Shown: positions 10,212 to 20,963 of the stretch, one piece after another
How positions within the stretch are numbered: the stretch's first letter is position 1
Layout of the letters: each line of letters opens with the position of its first letter
NCBI RefSeq assembly: GCF_033118175.1
Contig: NC_083693.1
Coordinates: 22,040,481 to 22,104,480 of the forward strand
Reading direction: 5' to 3'
DNA length: 64,000 nt
DNA from: Dama dama
Lineage: Eukaryota; Chordata; Mammalia; Artiodactyla; Cervidae
Translations under genes and position numbers: made by a program
Notes under the pieces: generated by a model
Seen by the model: only the letters and a program-made list of their open reading frames with translations
The model's database searches: none
Told to the model about the DNA's origin: nothing

Positions 10212-11595
10212 GCTAGTTACTAAAGTGAAGAGTAGGACAAGAAAGCATTAGCTGGAACAGAATCCAAAGTATGAAATACTTAATGTGCTCTCATAAATGC
10301 TGTTTAGGAAAGAATGGACATTCTGGATTCTTCTGAATGGCAGAATAAAAGAATTCAATTTGTAATTAGAGAAAGTCATTCTGTGGAAAATGTGGGAGAT
10401 GAGCAACAGAGGAGAGAAGCTGGAGGAAGGCAAATAATTTGTATTTTCCCTTTGTAAATACAAACCACATGAAACAAACCATACAGCAATGATGAAGGCA
10501 GAAGTATGGACCTGCCATAGTATGAAGGAGAATGGAATATTTACTGATTAGACTTGGCTGGTGGGAAGAAGCTAGATAACAATTATTACAGCTGATTCTT
10601 GAATGTCCAGTCACTGTAAAAGACAGGCAGCATGGGAGAAGAAGCAAGGGATGTTTAATGAGATGGTTTTAGTTGTGTGGAATTCAGGGTGCCCATGGGA
10701 CTTTTAATAATTGCAGTTCGAGTTCTAGAAGAACAGTTGTATTTTGCTTTCACTTTAATATAATTTTCACCTTTCTCTTACACTTCCTAATTACTTTTAA
10801 TAGAGGGCAGTGATCCAAGAGATGTTGGTTGCTACTGACTTCCCGCTAAAAGCTCCACACAGATTCCTATGTTGTAATAGTCCTAATATCCCAACAACCC
10901 AGTTTTCCCATTCGGTATTTTTATGATCCCTAATTACAGGAATAAGATCCAGGTAATGACTGAGTTACATTTTCTTCTAGACAAATTATGTACATAATTA
11001 CAGGCACATGTTCACTGAGATATTGAAGCATCTGATGATTCTATAGAGAAGATAATTGTCAACCTTTGTACTGTAATTAAGTCTAAATGGGAATTCTAAT
11101 CATTTTCCAAATGAGCAAACAGTAAGCCAGTCTTGATTGACTGTGTCATGGCAGCAAATGAAATAGATTTGCTGCCCAGGTTAATTAGTCATCTATGAAT
11201 GTCACCACCCTCAGAAACCCCACATTAGATCTAAGCATTAGAGCTAATTAGCAGTACATTGTTGAAACTTTGTATGGTTTTTACGTGGCTTGTCTTTGGA
11301 ATTTAAAATCACATAGTTCTTTTTTTTCTCCTGAAGCTGTCTTTTCATAGTGACTCATATCTACCCATTTGAATGTTCTACCCACTAATTCCAGCACAGG
11401 CATGAAGAGAGTGAAAGGAGAAAGGATTTAGGGTGAGTCAGAGCTGGATTCAAATCCCACAGAGATTTTATTAGAGTGAAATCTATCTCCTCTTAATCTC
11501 TCTCACTTCCAGCAGTTCATCTATAAACTATATGTGATTCATTTTACTGTATAGAACATTAAGCTGTATGACAAAAGTCATATAGTTAAATACAA
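10212..11595. promoter_or_regulatory. Repeat-free island with six TAATTA motifs (candidate regulatory element)
   Basis: No interspersed repeat was recognised across about 1.4 kb, which is rare in this window. TAATTA occurs at 10788, 10931, 10995, 11074, 11182 and 11245, and TAATTACAGG occurs twice, 64 bp apart. TAATTA is the core of Antennapedia/paired-type homeodomain binding sites. Regulatory activity is an inference from motif density only. No good coding frame is present. Confidence 0.3.
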
Positions 11596-12052
11596 CCAGT
11601 GGTCATGTTTCGATATGAAAGTTGGTTTTTCCAATGGTCATGTTTGGATATGAGAATTGGACCATAAAGAAGGCTGAGTGATGAAGAACTGATGCTTTTG
11701 AACTGTGGTGTTGTGGAAGACTCTTGAGAGTTCCTTGGACTGCAAGGAGATCCAACCAGTCAATCCTAAAGGATATCAACTCTGAATATCCATTGGAAGA
11801 ACTGGTGCTGAAGCTGAAGCTCCAGTACTTTGGCCACCTGATGCAAAGATCTGACTCAGTGGAAAAGACCCTGATGCTGGGGAAAATTGAAGGCAGAGAA
11901 GGGAGTGGCAGTAGATGAGATGGTTAGACAGTATCACCAACTCAACTGACATGAGTCTGAGAAAACTCTGGGAGTTAGTGAAGGACAGGGAAGCCTGGCA
12001 TGCTGTAGTCCATGGGGTTGCAAAGGCTTGGACACAACTGAGTGACTGAACA
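11596..12052 (+). mobile_element. BovB LINE copy 3, 3' end only, with 35-bp internal duplication
   Basis: Contains the C-terminal region (ACTGTGGTGTTGTGGAAGAC, TGGACTGCAAGGAGATCC) and the 3' terminus GAGTGACTGAACAATAGC. The first about 35 bp (CCAGTGGTCATGTTTCGATATG...) is repeated immediately (CCAATGGTCATGTTTGGATATG...), giving a tandem duplication at 11596-11630 and 11631-11665. No intact frame remains. Confidence 0.92.
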
Positions 12053-12269
12053 ATAGCAAGATCATTCCAGAAAGCTGCCCCATGGCGTTTTTTCAGTCAA
12101 CTCTACTTCATCCCTCCAGAAACAGTAAATATTCTGATATTTTTCCATTAGTTTTGCCCATTTTAGAATATCACGTGAATATCATAATGTAGGCTATAAT
12201 GATTTTACATAAAGCTTTTTTTGACTCAGCATTATGTGTTTGAGGTCCACCCCTGTTGACATGTCAGTA

Positions 12270-12640
12270 CATCCTTCTTGCTAGAAAAACGAATAAATGT
12301 TTGTGTTTCTGTTACTTAATATAATAGAAATGTGTTTTTCACTCATGTCCACATACACTACGGATATTCCTGGTTCAAAGACAGCTTTCCCGGATGTGGG
12401 GAACTTGGTGATCTTGGGCATTGAAATTTCACCTTTTCCTAAGCATTGATACTCCTGTATGTGACAGCTGATGCAGAGAAAGAAAAGAGGCCAAAAGGTA
12501 ACTTCCACTGTGTAAGAACCCAGCACAGAAGCATCATATATTACTCCTGTGCATACACCAGCAGTAAGGGCAGACCACATGGCCATGCGAGCATACAGAG
12601 GTGGAAAGCGAAGGCTCTGGGTGGGCAGCCTCATGAATTT
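12270..12640 (-). mobile_element. Ancient repeat-like segment, family not identified
   Basis: Blocks such as GTTACTTAATATAATAGAAATG, CTTGGTGATCTTGGGCATTG and CCATGCGAGCATACAGAGG recall an old mammalian LTR or DNA-transposon consensus, but I cannot name it. The 117-codon minus frame (12281-12634) inside it is hydrophobic and has no recognisable domain. I regard it as chance. Confidence 0.35.
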
Positions 12641-12754
12641 TTTAAAATTAACTTTTATCTTTTTGGAGTATAGTTGCTTTACAATACTCCAGTTTTATTA
12701 GAGTATAATTGCTTTACAGTGTTGTGTTAGTTTCTACTATATAGCAAAGTGAAC

Positions 12755-12866
12755 ACACACATATACATATATGTATATACATACATATACACATGCATGC
12801 ATATACATATATGTATATACATATACACATATGTATACACATACACATACATACATATACATGCAT
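12755..12866. repeat. (CA/TA)n microsatellite within L1 3' region
   Basis: ACACACATATACATATATGTATATAC units repeated imperfectly. The segment is palindromic in places and could be replication-slippage prone. Confidence 0.9.
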
Positions 12867-12978
12867 CCCCTCTTGTTTGAATTGCTTTCCCACTCAGGTC
12901 CCCACGGTGCATGAAGCAGAGTTTCCTGTGCTATACGGTTCTCCTTTGTTAGCTGTTTTATTGTTTGCTGTTGTTGTT

Positions 12979-13179
12979 TAGCAGCTAAGTCGTGTCCAAA
13001 ACTCTTTGTGATCCCAGGGATTATATAGCCACCAGGCTCCTCTGTCTATGGGATTTCCCAGGCAAGAATGTTGGAGTAGGTTGCCATTTCCCTCTTCAGG
13101 GAATCTTCCCAACCCAGGGATCAGCTATGTGTCTCCTATCAGCAGGTGGATTCCTACAGCTGAGCCTCCAGGGAAGCCC
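12979..13179 (-). mobile_element. Bov-tA SINE inside L1
   Basis: GCAGCTAAGTCGTGTCC at the left, GGCAAGAATGTTGGAGTAGG, CCCAACCCAGGGATCAGC, and CTCCAGGGAAGCCC at the right. L1 sequence resumes on both sides (GTTAGCTGTTTTA and CTATTTTATGCATAAT). Confidence 0.92.
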
Positions 13180-13592
13180 AATCTATTTTATGCATAATAT
13201 CAATAGTGTATATGTGTCAATCCACAATCTCCTAACTGCTCCCAACCCTCCCCTTTCCTCCTTAGTATCCATGTATTTGTTCTCTTAACTCTGTAATGGT
13301 AAGATCACCTATACATGTTTCTAGATTACACTTATATGCATTAATATGCAATATTTGTTTTTCTCTTTCTAACTTACTTCACTCTGTATGACAGCCTCTA
13401 GATTCATCCATGTCTCTATAAATGACTCGATTTTGTTCCTTTTTATGGCTGAGTAATAGTCATTGTTTATATGTACCACATGTTTATCCATTCCTCTGTT
13501 GATGGACATTTAGGTTGCTTCCATGCCCTGGCTATTGTAAATAGTGCTGCAATGAACATTGGGTACATGGATCTTTTTGAATTAACTACCAC

Positions 13593-14175
13593 ACGTCCTG
13601 CCACCTATTCCTTGCAGTCTCTCTCTCTTGTACACCATAGAAGAAAGAGTGTGCCTTTTTAAAGAAAACGAGTTATCTCTGTCACAGTGTCTACCTCTGT
13701 TCCATGGCCTTCCCCTCTCAAAGCCAAGAAGCACAAACTCTACAAACCAACAAAACAGTGTCACAGACGCTCCAGCTCTCGGCTCTTGAGGTTTGGTCCT
13801 ACCACTCCTGCAGTTATTCATCTTAAGCCTTTCCTTCTCTTCTGTATTCATATCTTGCTCTCCTCTGCTCATCTTTTCAAATGTTAATTATGAGAAACCA
13901 TTCACTTAGATAAGGATCTACCTGGTACCCTGAAGCCAAACAACTATCACTTCAAGAACAATTATATTCTTTTCCAAGTCTCCTGTTAACAAGGCTCCCC
14001 AACATGTTTTGAAAGAAAAGACTGAAAGATTAGTAAATCTGGCTCTTTGCTAGGGACTTCCACATATATTATTTCAATTCATCTTCAAAGTACATGATAA
14101 AACATAATTCTTTTTATTCTAAGATTTTGGAAAGTTAGGTCCAGCTATTAACCAGTGATGTCCCAAGACATAGAA
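13593..14175. other. No recognisable feature
   Basis: Unique-looking DNA. Frames of about 65 and 96 codons on the two strands overlap each other and have no recognisable domain. Confidence 0.45.
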
Positions 14176-14189
14176 TTAAAAAATGACCT

Positions 14190-14410
14190 GGGGACTTCCT
14201 TGGTCCCAATGGTTAAGAATCCATCTCCCAATGCAGGGGACACAGGTTCCATCCCTTATTCAGGAAGATTCCATATGCCCCTGGGCAAATAAGCCCACAC
14301 ACCACAACTACCGAGTCTGCTTGCCACAGCTAGAGAAAGCCTGTGTGCAGCAATGAAGACCCAGCTCAGCCAAAAATAAACAACAAATAAGTAAATAAAT
14401 AAATAGCTTT
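14190..14410 (+). mobile_element. CHR-type tRNA SINE
   Basis: GGACTTCCTTGGTCCCAATGG, AATGCAGGGGACACAGG, CCACACACCACAACTACCGAG, CAATGAAGACCCAGCTCAGCC, then (AAAT)n. Diverged TSDs AATTAAAAAATGACCTGG (left) and AATAAAAGAATGACTTGG (right) flank it. Confidence 0.88.
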
Positions 14411-14494
14411 AATAAAAGAATGACTTGGGATTTGAGTCTAGAGATCATGCATCTTATGACCAAAAAGGAATTTACAGGTTGACTGTCTAATTGC

Positions 14495-14625
14495 TTCCTT
14501 TCACAGACAAGGAAATAGAGGCTTAGGGCACTCAAATGACTTGTCTAGCATTTGAGAACTAGAAAGCAGCAGAGCCATGCCAAGTCTAAGGCTTCTAAGT
14601 GTCTATCATGTGATTCTATGTTTTG
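14495..14625 (+). mobile_element. MIR SINE fragment
   Basis: CACAGACAAGGAAATAGAGGC, TTAGGGCACTCAAATGACTTG and GCAGCAGAGCCATGCC match the MIR 3' half. Confidence 0.65.
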
Positions 14626-14639
14626 AACAATAGAATGTT

Positions 14640-15988
14640 GTCTCACATCAGGCTGACCCCTGCACTATTCCTGAAACGATTTCTAGCTGACGGTCACTGG
14701 TTAGCCAACCTCTATTTGGGGTCGGCTATCACAATACTTTCATCTTCCACCTGAATGCTGATGTTGTCAAACCAGCTATTTTCCTGAAATGATCAAACCT
14801 ACTTTGCATTTGCTAAACACTTTTCTTTTGAAATCTCCCCAGAACCTGTTTAGCAGAGGCAAAATGTCTTTGACAAAATTATCCCCTATTCAGTGGTATG
14901 AATTCACTGTCTGATTATGCATCCATGATTCGAAAGTGTTTGCTGCCTCAGGGATCAGCCTCTGATATTTCCTTACTAACTTTGCTTTTATCATCTGAAA
15001 AAAATCAACTTGTCTCAGTACTGGTGACTGTTGTATTTAACTACTGTAAATGGGTTTCTTCATCACTGTGCACTTTTTACTTACTGTAATAAACGTAATC
15101 AACTGATGTTAAATGTCTCCTGTAGACTGAAAAAGAAGTGCAAAAATAAGTCTGCTGAGAAAATAAAATATTTTTGAAGGCAATATGTTATGTTGCTTTT
15201 TTGTGTTCCTAACTGGAGACTTTGTAAACACCCAGCTAGAGCCCACCCTGGGTCCAAATCTGGCTGATAAATTTAAAGTGTGTAGAAATAACAGAGGAAA
15301 AGAAATCTATGTGACCACTGAAGAACAATGAAGTGTAATCCCATAAACTAGTCAACAAACCCAGTAGGAAGATTGCTGCAGAGTGATATATAATTTGTGG
15401 GAAGCCTCTAATTGCAACTTATGTAACGTGACTTTAAATCCTTCCAGAAAAGTACCCTACTTATTCAAATTGAGGTCTTTTAAAGCTGCCAAGCTGCCAA
15501 AATCTCTTGCCTGAGGTGACTGGCATACTTCTGTCCTGGGGAGACTCTGCGTATATTGACAATTGGACTTAAGTGTCCCACGGGGATAGTGGGGAGGGTG
15601 GCGAATGTTAAAGTGTGGAATACTAAACGAACAAAGGAACTACATTCTACATTTGTGGCTTATACCTGCACTGGGAAAGACCTGCTAGTTATCTTGTAGA
15701 AAAAGACATTTAAATAACTAACTGCCAAAGTACTTACTAACCAGAATACCACCTGCTTCCTAGAAGTCAATGAATGCATATTTTTTGAATGATAGATATA
15801 GTAGTTGCTGCTTGTTGAGAACATAGCACGTATCCAGCACGTAGTAACGCCTCCCTTATAGGGCCATGAGGCCGCCCACATTCAGGCCCAGCCTGACCTA
15901 CGCTTGTTTTCTTGGAGCCCTCGGGGGCTTCTAAGAGTTTTTCAGGCCTTCACTCAGAGTGTATGCTCTCCCTCTTCGTCCTCCCCAC
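14640..15988. other. No recognisable feature
   Basis: About 1.3 kb without an identified repeat or gene. Short frames only. Confidence 0.45.
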
Positions 15989-15989
15989 A

Positions 15990-16193
15990 CCTTCTCTGGT
16001 GGCTCAGACAGTAAAGAATCCACCTGCAATGCAGGAGACCCAAGTTCAATCCCTGGGTTGGGAAGATCCCCTGGAGAGGGAATGCAACCCACTCCAGTAC
16101 TCTTGCCTGGACAATTCCATGGACAGAGAAGCCTGGTGGGCTACAATCCAGGGGGTCGCAAGGAGTCAGACACGACTGAGTGACTAACACAAA
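15990..16193 (+). mobile_element. Bov-tA SINE
   Basis: Full-length plus copy: CTCTGGTGGCTCAGACAGTAA (A box region), GTTCAATCCCTGGG (B box), GAATGCAACCCACTCC, GACACGACTGAGTGACTAAC. Confidence 0.95.
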
Positions 16194-16351
16194 CATCTTT
16201 GCCTAGCTTTCTATTCTTCATTTTTGGCATTCAACCAAAATGTCTGGTAACAGGTGAATTAGGGATTTCCCACTATGGCAACTGGACATACCCTCTGAAT
16301 ATGTTTATTGTGACAGCTTCTTTCCATGAACCCAGATTACATATTTGCTAT

Positions 16352-16856
16352 TCTATGGACAAACCTAGACAGTGTATTAAAAAGCAGAGACATTACTTTG
16401 CTAACAAAGGTCCCTATAGTCAAAGTGATGATTTTTCTAGAAATCATGTTTGGATGTGAGAGTTGGACCATAAAGAAGGCTGAGAGTCAAAGAATTGATG
16501 CCTTTGAACTGCGGAGTTGAAGAAGACTCTTGAGAGTTCCTTGGACTGCAAGGAGATCAAATCAGTCAATCCAAAAGGAAATCAATCCTGAATATTCGTT
16601 GGAGGGACTGATGCTGTACTGAAGCTCCAATACTTAGGCCACCTGATGCATAGAGCCAGTTCATTAGAAAAGACCCTGTTGCTGGGAAAGATTGAAGGCA
16701 GGAGAAGAAGGGAATGACAGAGGATGAGATGGCTGGGTGTCATCACTGACATAAGTTTGAGCAACCTCCGAGGGATGGTGAGGGACAGGGATGCCTGATG
16801 TGCTGTGGTCCGTGGGGCTGCAAAGAGTTGGACACAACTGAGCGACTGAGCAACAG
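16352..16856 (+). mobile_element. BovB LINE copy 4, 3' end
   Basis: Starts at CTATGGACAAACCTAGACAG within the C-terminal coding part, continues through GAGAGTTGGACCATAAAGAAG, and ends at GAGCGACTGAGCAACAGC. Reading frames are broken. Confidence 0.92.
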
Positions 16857-17357
16857 CAACAGTGCTTTGGATTCCTAAAACATGCTTCACTTTTTCTTTC
16901 AGGACACTTAGCACAATTGCAATTTTTTACAGCCTCTTGGTAGGCGCCCCAGAAAGAGTTAAAGATTGTCTTGCTCATGTTAATATCTTCTTCCCTTGGT
17001 TCAATTCCTGAAAGTGTTTAAAAATATTTGTAGAATGAATCTTTAATGCATTCTCACATCAGTTCCTAAGACAGAAGTTATTATCCTTAATATTTATACA
17101 TGAGAACACTGATGATCAAGGAACAAATTCTCTAAGATCCTTACTGTAATAAATAGTAGAGCCTGTCTACCTTACTCTGAAACCTATGCTTTCAAGTCCT
17201 ATGGAACATTATCTTATTCTTTAAAGGGAACTCATGCTACATGAATGTAAGCTATATAAGTGAAAACAATGCAAACAAATGCAAACAAAAATTAAGTGAA
17301 ATTGACATGTGAAACAATGTTAGTGGATGGTGACAGTTTTAGTGGGCTTAAGCCTGT
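16857..17357. other. No recognisable feature
   Basis: Unique AT-rich DNA between two retroelements. Confidence 0.45.
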
Positions 17358-17484
17358 TTTTTTTTTTGTTTGGCCGCACCATGCATTAGGCATGTGGGAT
17401 GGTAGATCCCTGACCAGTGATCTAACCTGCAGCCCCTGCATTAGAAGCATGGAGTCTTAACCACCAGGCAGCCAGGGAAGTCCT
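17358..17484 (-). mobile_element. CHR-type tRNA SINE
   Basis: T-run, then TTGGCCGCACCATGCATTAGG, TGACCAGTGATCTAACCTGC, AGTCTTAACCACCAGG and CAGGGAAGTCC: a short reverse-oriented tRNA SINE. Confidence 0.88.
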
Positions 17485-18139
17485 AAACTTGCATTTTCTA
17501 CTTTGGAATACCATGAGCATTAGGCCAAGAACCAGCAGTTCTTGAAGACACCTTGCGATTTGATTTTCTAAATGGAAGATGGAAGACTGGGAATGAGATG
17601 AGGCCAAGTTGTGTTCTCCTACCCAATCTGAGAATTTGAAATCTCTAGGTGTGACCTCACTAATTAAGTTAGGACTGAAACTAACCATAAAGGGAGAGGG
17701 TCATGTCACTCTAATGGGGACAAAAAATCATCTTAACTCAACTCTACTGTCTTTTTGGTTTGGGTTGTGGCTATTTAAACAAGAAGTAATAAAATTATAA
17801 ACATGTAGAACCATTTCAAAAGATGACATCCTTTGGAAGACTTGTCATGGGAGATTTCCTAAGCACAAGACATTTGGTTAACTTTTTATACATATTCAGA
17901 ATGGCTTAGAAATTTAAAAACCTGTGGAATAGTGTGGCTAAAGCAAGTATTTCTATTTTGTATTCTAGACTGCTTGGGAGCAGAACACATGAGGAGGGAC
18001 ACTCAGACATACATCAGGAAGTGCAGAGACTTTGTGGAATAGGTTCACAGCTTCAAGTGGGAGCTGATTCCTCTGAGAGTTAAAAGTGAGAGAAGTCATT
18101 GAATTTTCATTGTCTGACCTCTTACCATATCATCAATTG
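17485..18139. other. No recognisable feature
   Basis: No repeat or convincing frame was recognised. Confidence 0.45.
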
Positions 18140-18390
18140 CATTAAAAGGAATGCTTGTGCATGCTAAGTTGCTTCAATCAGGTCCAACTGTTTGCGACCC
18201 CATGGACCATAGCCCACCAGGCCCTTCTGTCCATGGGATTCTCCAGGCAAGAATACTGGAGTGGGTTGCCATGCCCTCCTCCAGAGGATCTTCCTGACCC
18301 AGGGATGGAACCCGAGTCTCTTTTGTCTCCTGCGTTGGCAAGTGAGTTCTTTACCACTAGTGCCACCTGGGAAGCACCATTAAAAAGAAT
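18140..18390. repeat. 13-bp TSD flanking Bov-tA
   Basis: CATTAAAAGGAAT (18140-18152) and CATTAAAAAGAAT (18378-18390) differ at one base. Confidence 0.85.
18153..18377 (-). mobile_element. Bov-tA SINE
   Basis: Reverse full-length copy from GCTAAGTTGCTTCAATCAGG to CCACTAGTGCCACCTGGGAAG. Confidence 0.95.
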
Positions 18391-18958
18391 AAATAAATCT
18401 TTATCTGAAGCCTAATTATGAGCAAATTTGTAAATAGTAAAGTGTCCAGTTGCTTAGGAAGTGCATTTCTCAGATTTCTAGATCAGAGAGAGAGCCCAAA
18501 GAAACACAAACTCCCTGAACTTTGAACCAGGCTCTCTGTGATGCTGCCTGCTTTGATGTGTTAAATTCTGAACTGCCAAATGTAGTGTCACTTCATGACA
18601 TGGAAGGAATGGCTGGGAGATGGCTTGAAGAACCAGCTGAACAAGAAGTAGGCCCCAGGGGGATTTGTTGAGTCAAAAATGAGAGGGGTACAAAAGGAGA
18701 TTGGCCAGGATGGAAGACTGGGATAAAGCTAGAGGGGGAGCATAAACCTCATGGCCAGAAACTAATTTTATTCATGTATTAAATAAACACAGGTGAGTGA
18801 CATTCCTATAAATTAGTTTTAGGAACATTGCTAAATCTCAGAGATATTAAAAAAGAATTTCAAAGGGTAATTAATGCCTTATTTCTCTCCATGACAATCT
18901 CTTAGTTTAGAGAAGATTCCAGTTATGTGCAAAGACATTTATAATAGTGTAGAGGTCA
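18391..18958. other. No recognisable feature
   Basis: Unique-looking DNA. Confidence 0.45.
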
Positions 18959-18959
18959 A

Positions 18960-19074
18960 GCTTCCCTGGGAGCTCAGTTGGTAAAGAATCCATGTGCAGT
19001 GCAGGAGATCCTGGTTTGGTTCAGGGGTAGTGAAGATCCCTGGAAAAGGGATAGGCTACCTACTCCAATATTTT
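18960..19074 (+). mobile_element. Bov-tA SINE, 3'-incomplete (unit 1 of 3)
   Basis: Head CTTCCCTGGGAGCTCAGTTGG and body to TACTCCAATATTTTTG only. The next SINE begins immediately, so the 3' half is missing. Confidence 0.85.
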
Positions 19075-19076
19075 TG

Positions 19077-19282
19077 GGCTTCCTGGTGGATCAGATGGTA
19101 AAGAATTTGCCTGCAATGTGGGAGACCTGGGTTCGATCCCTGGGTTGGAAAAATTCCCCTGGAGTAAGGCATGGCAACCCACTTCAGTATTCTTGCCTGG
19201 AGAATCCCCATGGACAGAGAACCTAGCGGGCTCATGGGGTCACAAAGAGTTGGACACGACTGAGTGGCTAAGCATAGCACAG
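19077..19282 (+). mobile_element. Bov-tA SINE (unit 2 of 3)
   Basis: CTTCCTGGTGGATCAGATGG, GGTTCGATCCCTGGG (intact B box), GACACGACTGAGTGGC. Complete apart from small indels, and abuts unit 1 directly. Confidence 0.93.
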
Positions 19283-19299
19283 CCCAGAAGTATTCACAG

Positions 19300-19522
19300 G
19301 GGCTTCCCAGATGTCACTAGCGGTAAAGAACCTGCCTGCTAATTCAGGAGACATAAGAGACTAGGGTTTGATCCCTGGGTTTGGAAGATCTCTTGGAGGA
19401 GCACATGGCAACCCACTCTAGTATTCATGCCTGGAGAATCCCATGAACAGAGGAGCCTGGTAGACTCTAGTTTGTGGAGTTGCAAAGAGTCAGACACGGC
19501 TGAAATGACTTAGCATGCTCAC
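19300..19522 (+). mobile_element. Bov-tA SINE (unit 3 of 3) with TSD
   Basis: GGCTTCCCAGATGTCACTAGC through GACACGGCTGAAATGACTTAGC. Flanked by AGAAGTATTCACA (19286-19298) and AGAGGTATTCACA (19523-19535), a 13-bp TSD with one mismatch, so it is an independent insertion. Confidence 0.93.
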
Positions 19523-19535
19523 AGAGGTATTCACA

Positions 19536-20015
19536 TGATGACGGGCATACACAGCACAGACAGAGCTACCAACCTGCAAACTGGAGCATTTCTAAAAGAA
19601 GTTATGCAAGCAAAGTGACCCTAGAAGAATATTCTTCTGAATGTTAGTTATATAATACTTTGGGATAGGCAAATTTTGAAGGTAGGAAAATATCCAGAAT
19701 GTGACTGTAGCAATCCAAGTTCCAACAGGGTAATATTTAAAGAAATAATATTTGGCATTAGAAATTGACTTTATGATTGCTTAAGGAAAAAGTTGCTTTC
19801 CTGTCCACTGTCTTGCAGGGTTCACCCTCTCTCATGGTCTGCAATCACGTTAGAACTCTAGCTTGAGTTCTAGCCTTTCAAAGAAGTATATATTGGTTTA
19901 AAACAGCTGTCTCTTAACCATTTTATTTTTTCTAGGAGCTAAAGTAAGAACTAGCAGGACACAATAGTGGGCAATATAAGGTCCCTGTACCAATAGTTGC
20001 TTGACTTCCTTTTAT
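19536..20015. other. No recognisable feature
   Basis: No repeat recognised. Confidence 0.45.
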
Positions 20016-20200
20016 CTTTATTTTTTAAATTTTTATTAATTTATTTATCTTTAATTGGAGGATAATTGCTTTCCAACATTGCATTTGTTTCTATTATACA
20101 TCAACATGAATCAGTCATAGGTATAAATATGCCCCCTCCCTCTAGAACCTCCCTCCTACTTCCCACCTCAACCCACCCCTCTAGGTTGTCACCAAATACC
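20016..20200 (-). mobile_element. L1-BT 3' end, short
   Basis: TTTAATTGGAGGATAATTGC, CATCAACATGAATCAGTC and CCTCCCTCCTACTTCCCACC are the reversed L1-BT 3' terminus, 5'-truncated after about 180 bp. Confidence 0.85.
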
Positions 20201-20324
20201 AGATTTACTATTCTAAACTTTAGCCTAAATTGGCCAAAGCCTGACAGTATCTATCTCTTCTACTATGGTGTCAGCATTGGGCAATACTGTGATGAAGTGA
20301 AAAGAGAGTGGCCGATCTAGAGAA

Positions 20325-20499
20325 TGGGTATCAAACTCAATCCTATATCAGAATCACTTGGAAGGTTAAAACATGGTTTGCTAGACTTACTTCAGAGCTG
20401 CTGATTTATTAAGTCTGGGGGGAGCCTGAGCACTTCAAACATAACATGTTTTCCAGGAAATGCTGTTTGCCTAAGGACCACATTTCCAGAACCACTGGA
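20325..20499 (+). mobile_element. MER5A (hAT-Charlie) relic
   Basis: TATCAGAATCACTTGGAAGG, AGCTGCTGATTTATTAAGTC, TGGGGGGAGCCTGAG and AAGGACCACATTTCCAGAACC, in the MER5A order. No transposase is present, as expected for a non-autonomous element. Confidence 0.75.
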
Positions 20500-20681
20500 A
20501 ACAGACTGCCTTCCTATATCTTTTCTCTCACTACTTTAGCTCAAAGAAACCGTCCTTCTATTTCAATGCTCTCCTGTCCAACCTTTGGATCCCAAAGGTT
20601 GAATTTTATACAATCTGGTTTTCTGTTTAATAGGTAGGACTTTAGTCTCCATAGGACTGAATAGGAACCTATTAGATTTCT

Positions 20682-20920
20682 TCAACTTTGCTTCTTGCTG
20701 AGGAGGTAGATGTCCCTTAAGTTGCAGCTGATATATGAAATGTCATGGTCTCCAGACCCAGGGAAAGAAAGGCAACCTCTCAGATGAGGGTAGGTAAGTT
20801 CAGCGGCAAACTTCATTGAGCATCTGTAGATGATAGTGCCGTACTGTGACCGGCACAGAGGTACCCTGGGAAAGAGGCCGTTCTCATCCAAGGGCTTATG
20901 TCCCACAAGTTCAAAAGGAG
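20682..20920 (-). CDS. Possible terminal coding exon, unidentified
   Basis: An open frame of about 80 codons on the minus strand (open from 20930, stop at 20684-20682). The peptide has ordinary globular composition, including FELVGHKPLDENGLFPRV, SQYGTIIYRCSMKFAAELTY and SGDHDISYISCNLRDIYLL. Upstream on the minus strand lies a 23-base T tract (20963-20941), then an AG at 20922-20921 that could serve as a 3' splice site. An AATAAA on the minus strand near 20405 could be a poly(A) signal. No family is recognised. It could equally be a pseudogene fragment or chance, and no partner exon was found. Confidence 0.25.
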
Positions 20921-20940
20921 CTTTCAGTGTTCAGAATATG

Positions 20941-20963
20941 AAAAAAAAAAAAAAAAAAAAAAA
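20941..20963 (+). repeat. Uninterrupted A23 run
   Basis: Twenty-three consecutive A with no recognised SINE or LINE to its left, so it is not an obvious retroelement tail. Confidence 0.9.

Larger units (their letters stand above)
12645..13592 (-). mobile_element. L1 3' end, interrupted by Bov-tA
   Basis: On the plus strand: GAGTATAGTTGCTTTACAA, GTGTTGTGTTAGTTTC (3'UTR reversed), GTTTCCTGTGCTATACGG, then after the SINE GTGTATATGTGTCAATCC, TATGGCTGAGTAATAG, TTCCTCTGTTGATGGACATT and ATAGTGCTGCAATGAACATT (ORF2 end reversed). It is 5'-truncated near 13592. Confidence 0.9.

Noticed and set aside
12281..12634. 117-codon minus-strand hydrophobic frame
   Set aside because: Lies in a segment that looks like an ancient interspersed repeat. 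No homologous domain recognised and no conserved start context.
15912..16187. Overlapping frames on both strands around a Bov-tA
   Set aside because: Bov-tA consensus gives open frames in several phases (PTPVFLPGESHGQRSLVGYS-like and WVAMPSSRGSS-like strings), and these recur at every SINE and are not genes.
15990..16193. Functional tRNA-Glu gene in the SINE head
   Set aside because: Only the SINE A and B box regions remain. No acceptor stem or anticodon arm pairs as in a real tRNA, and the same head recurs throughout.
18960..19522. CRISPR-like direct repeats
   Set aside because: The repeated units are Bov-tA SINEs with tRNA-like promoters and TSDs, not short regularly spaced repeats.
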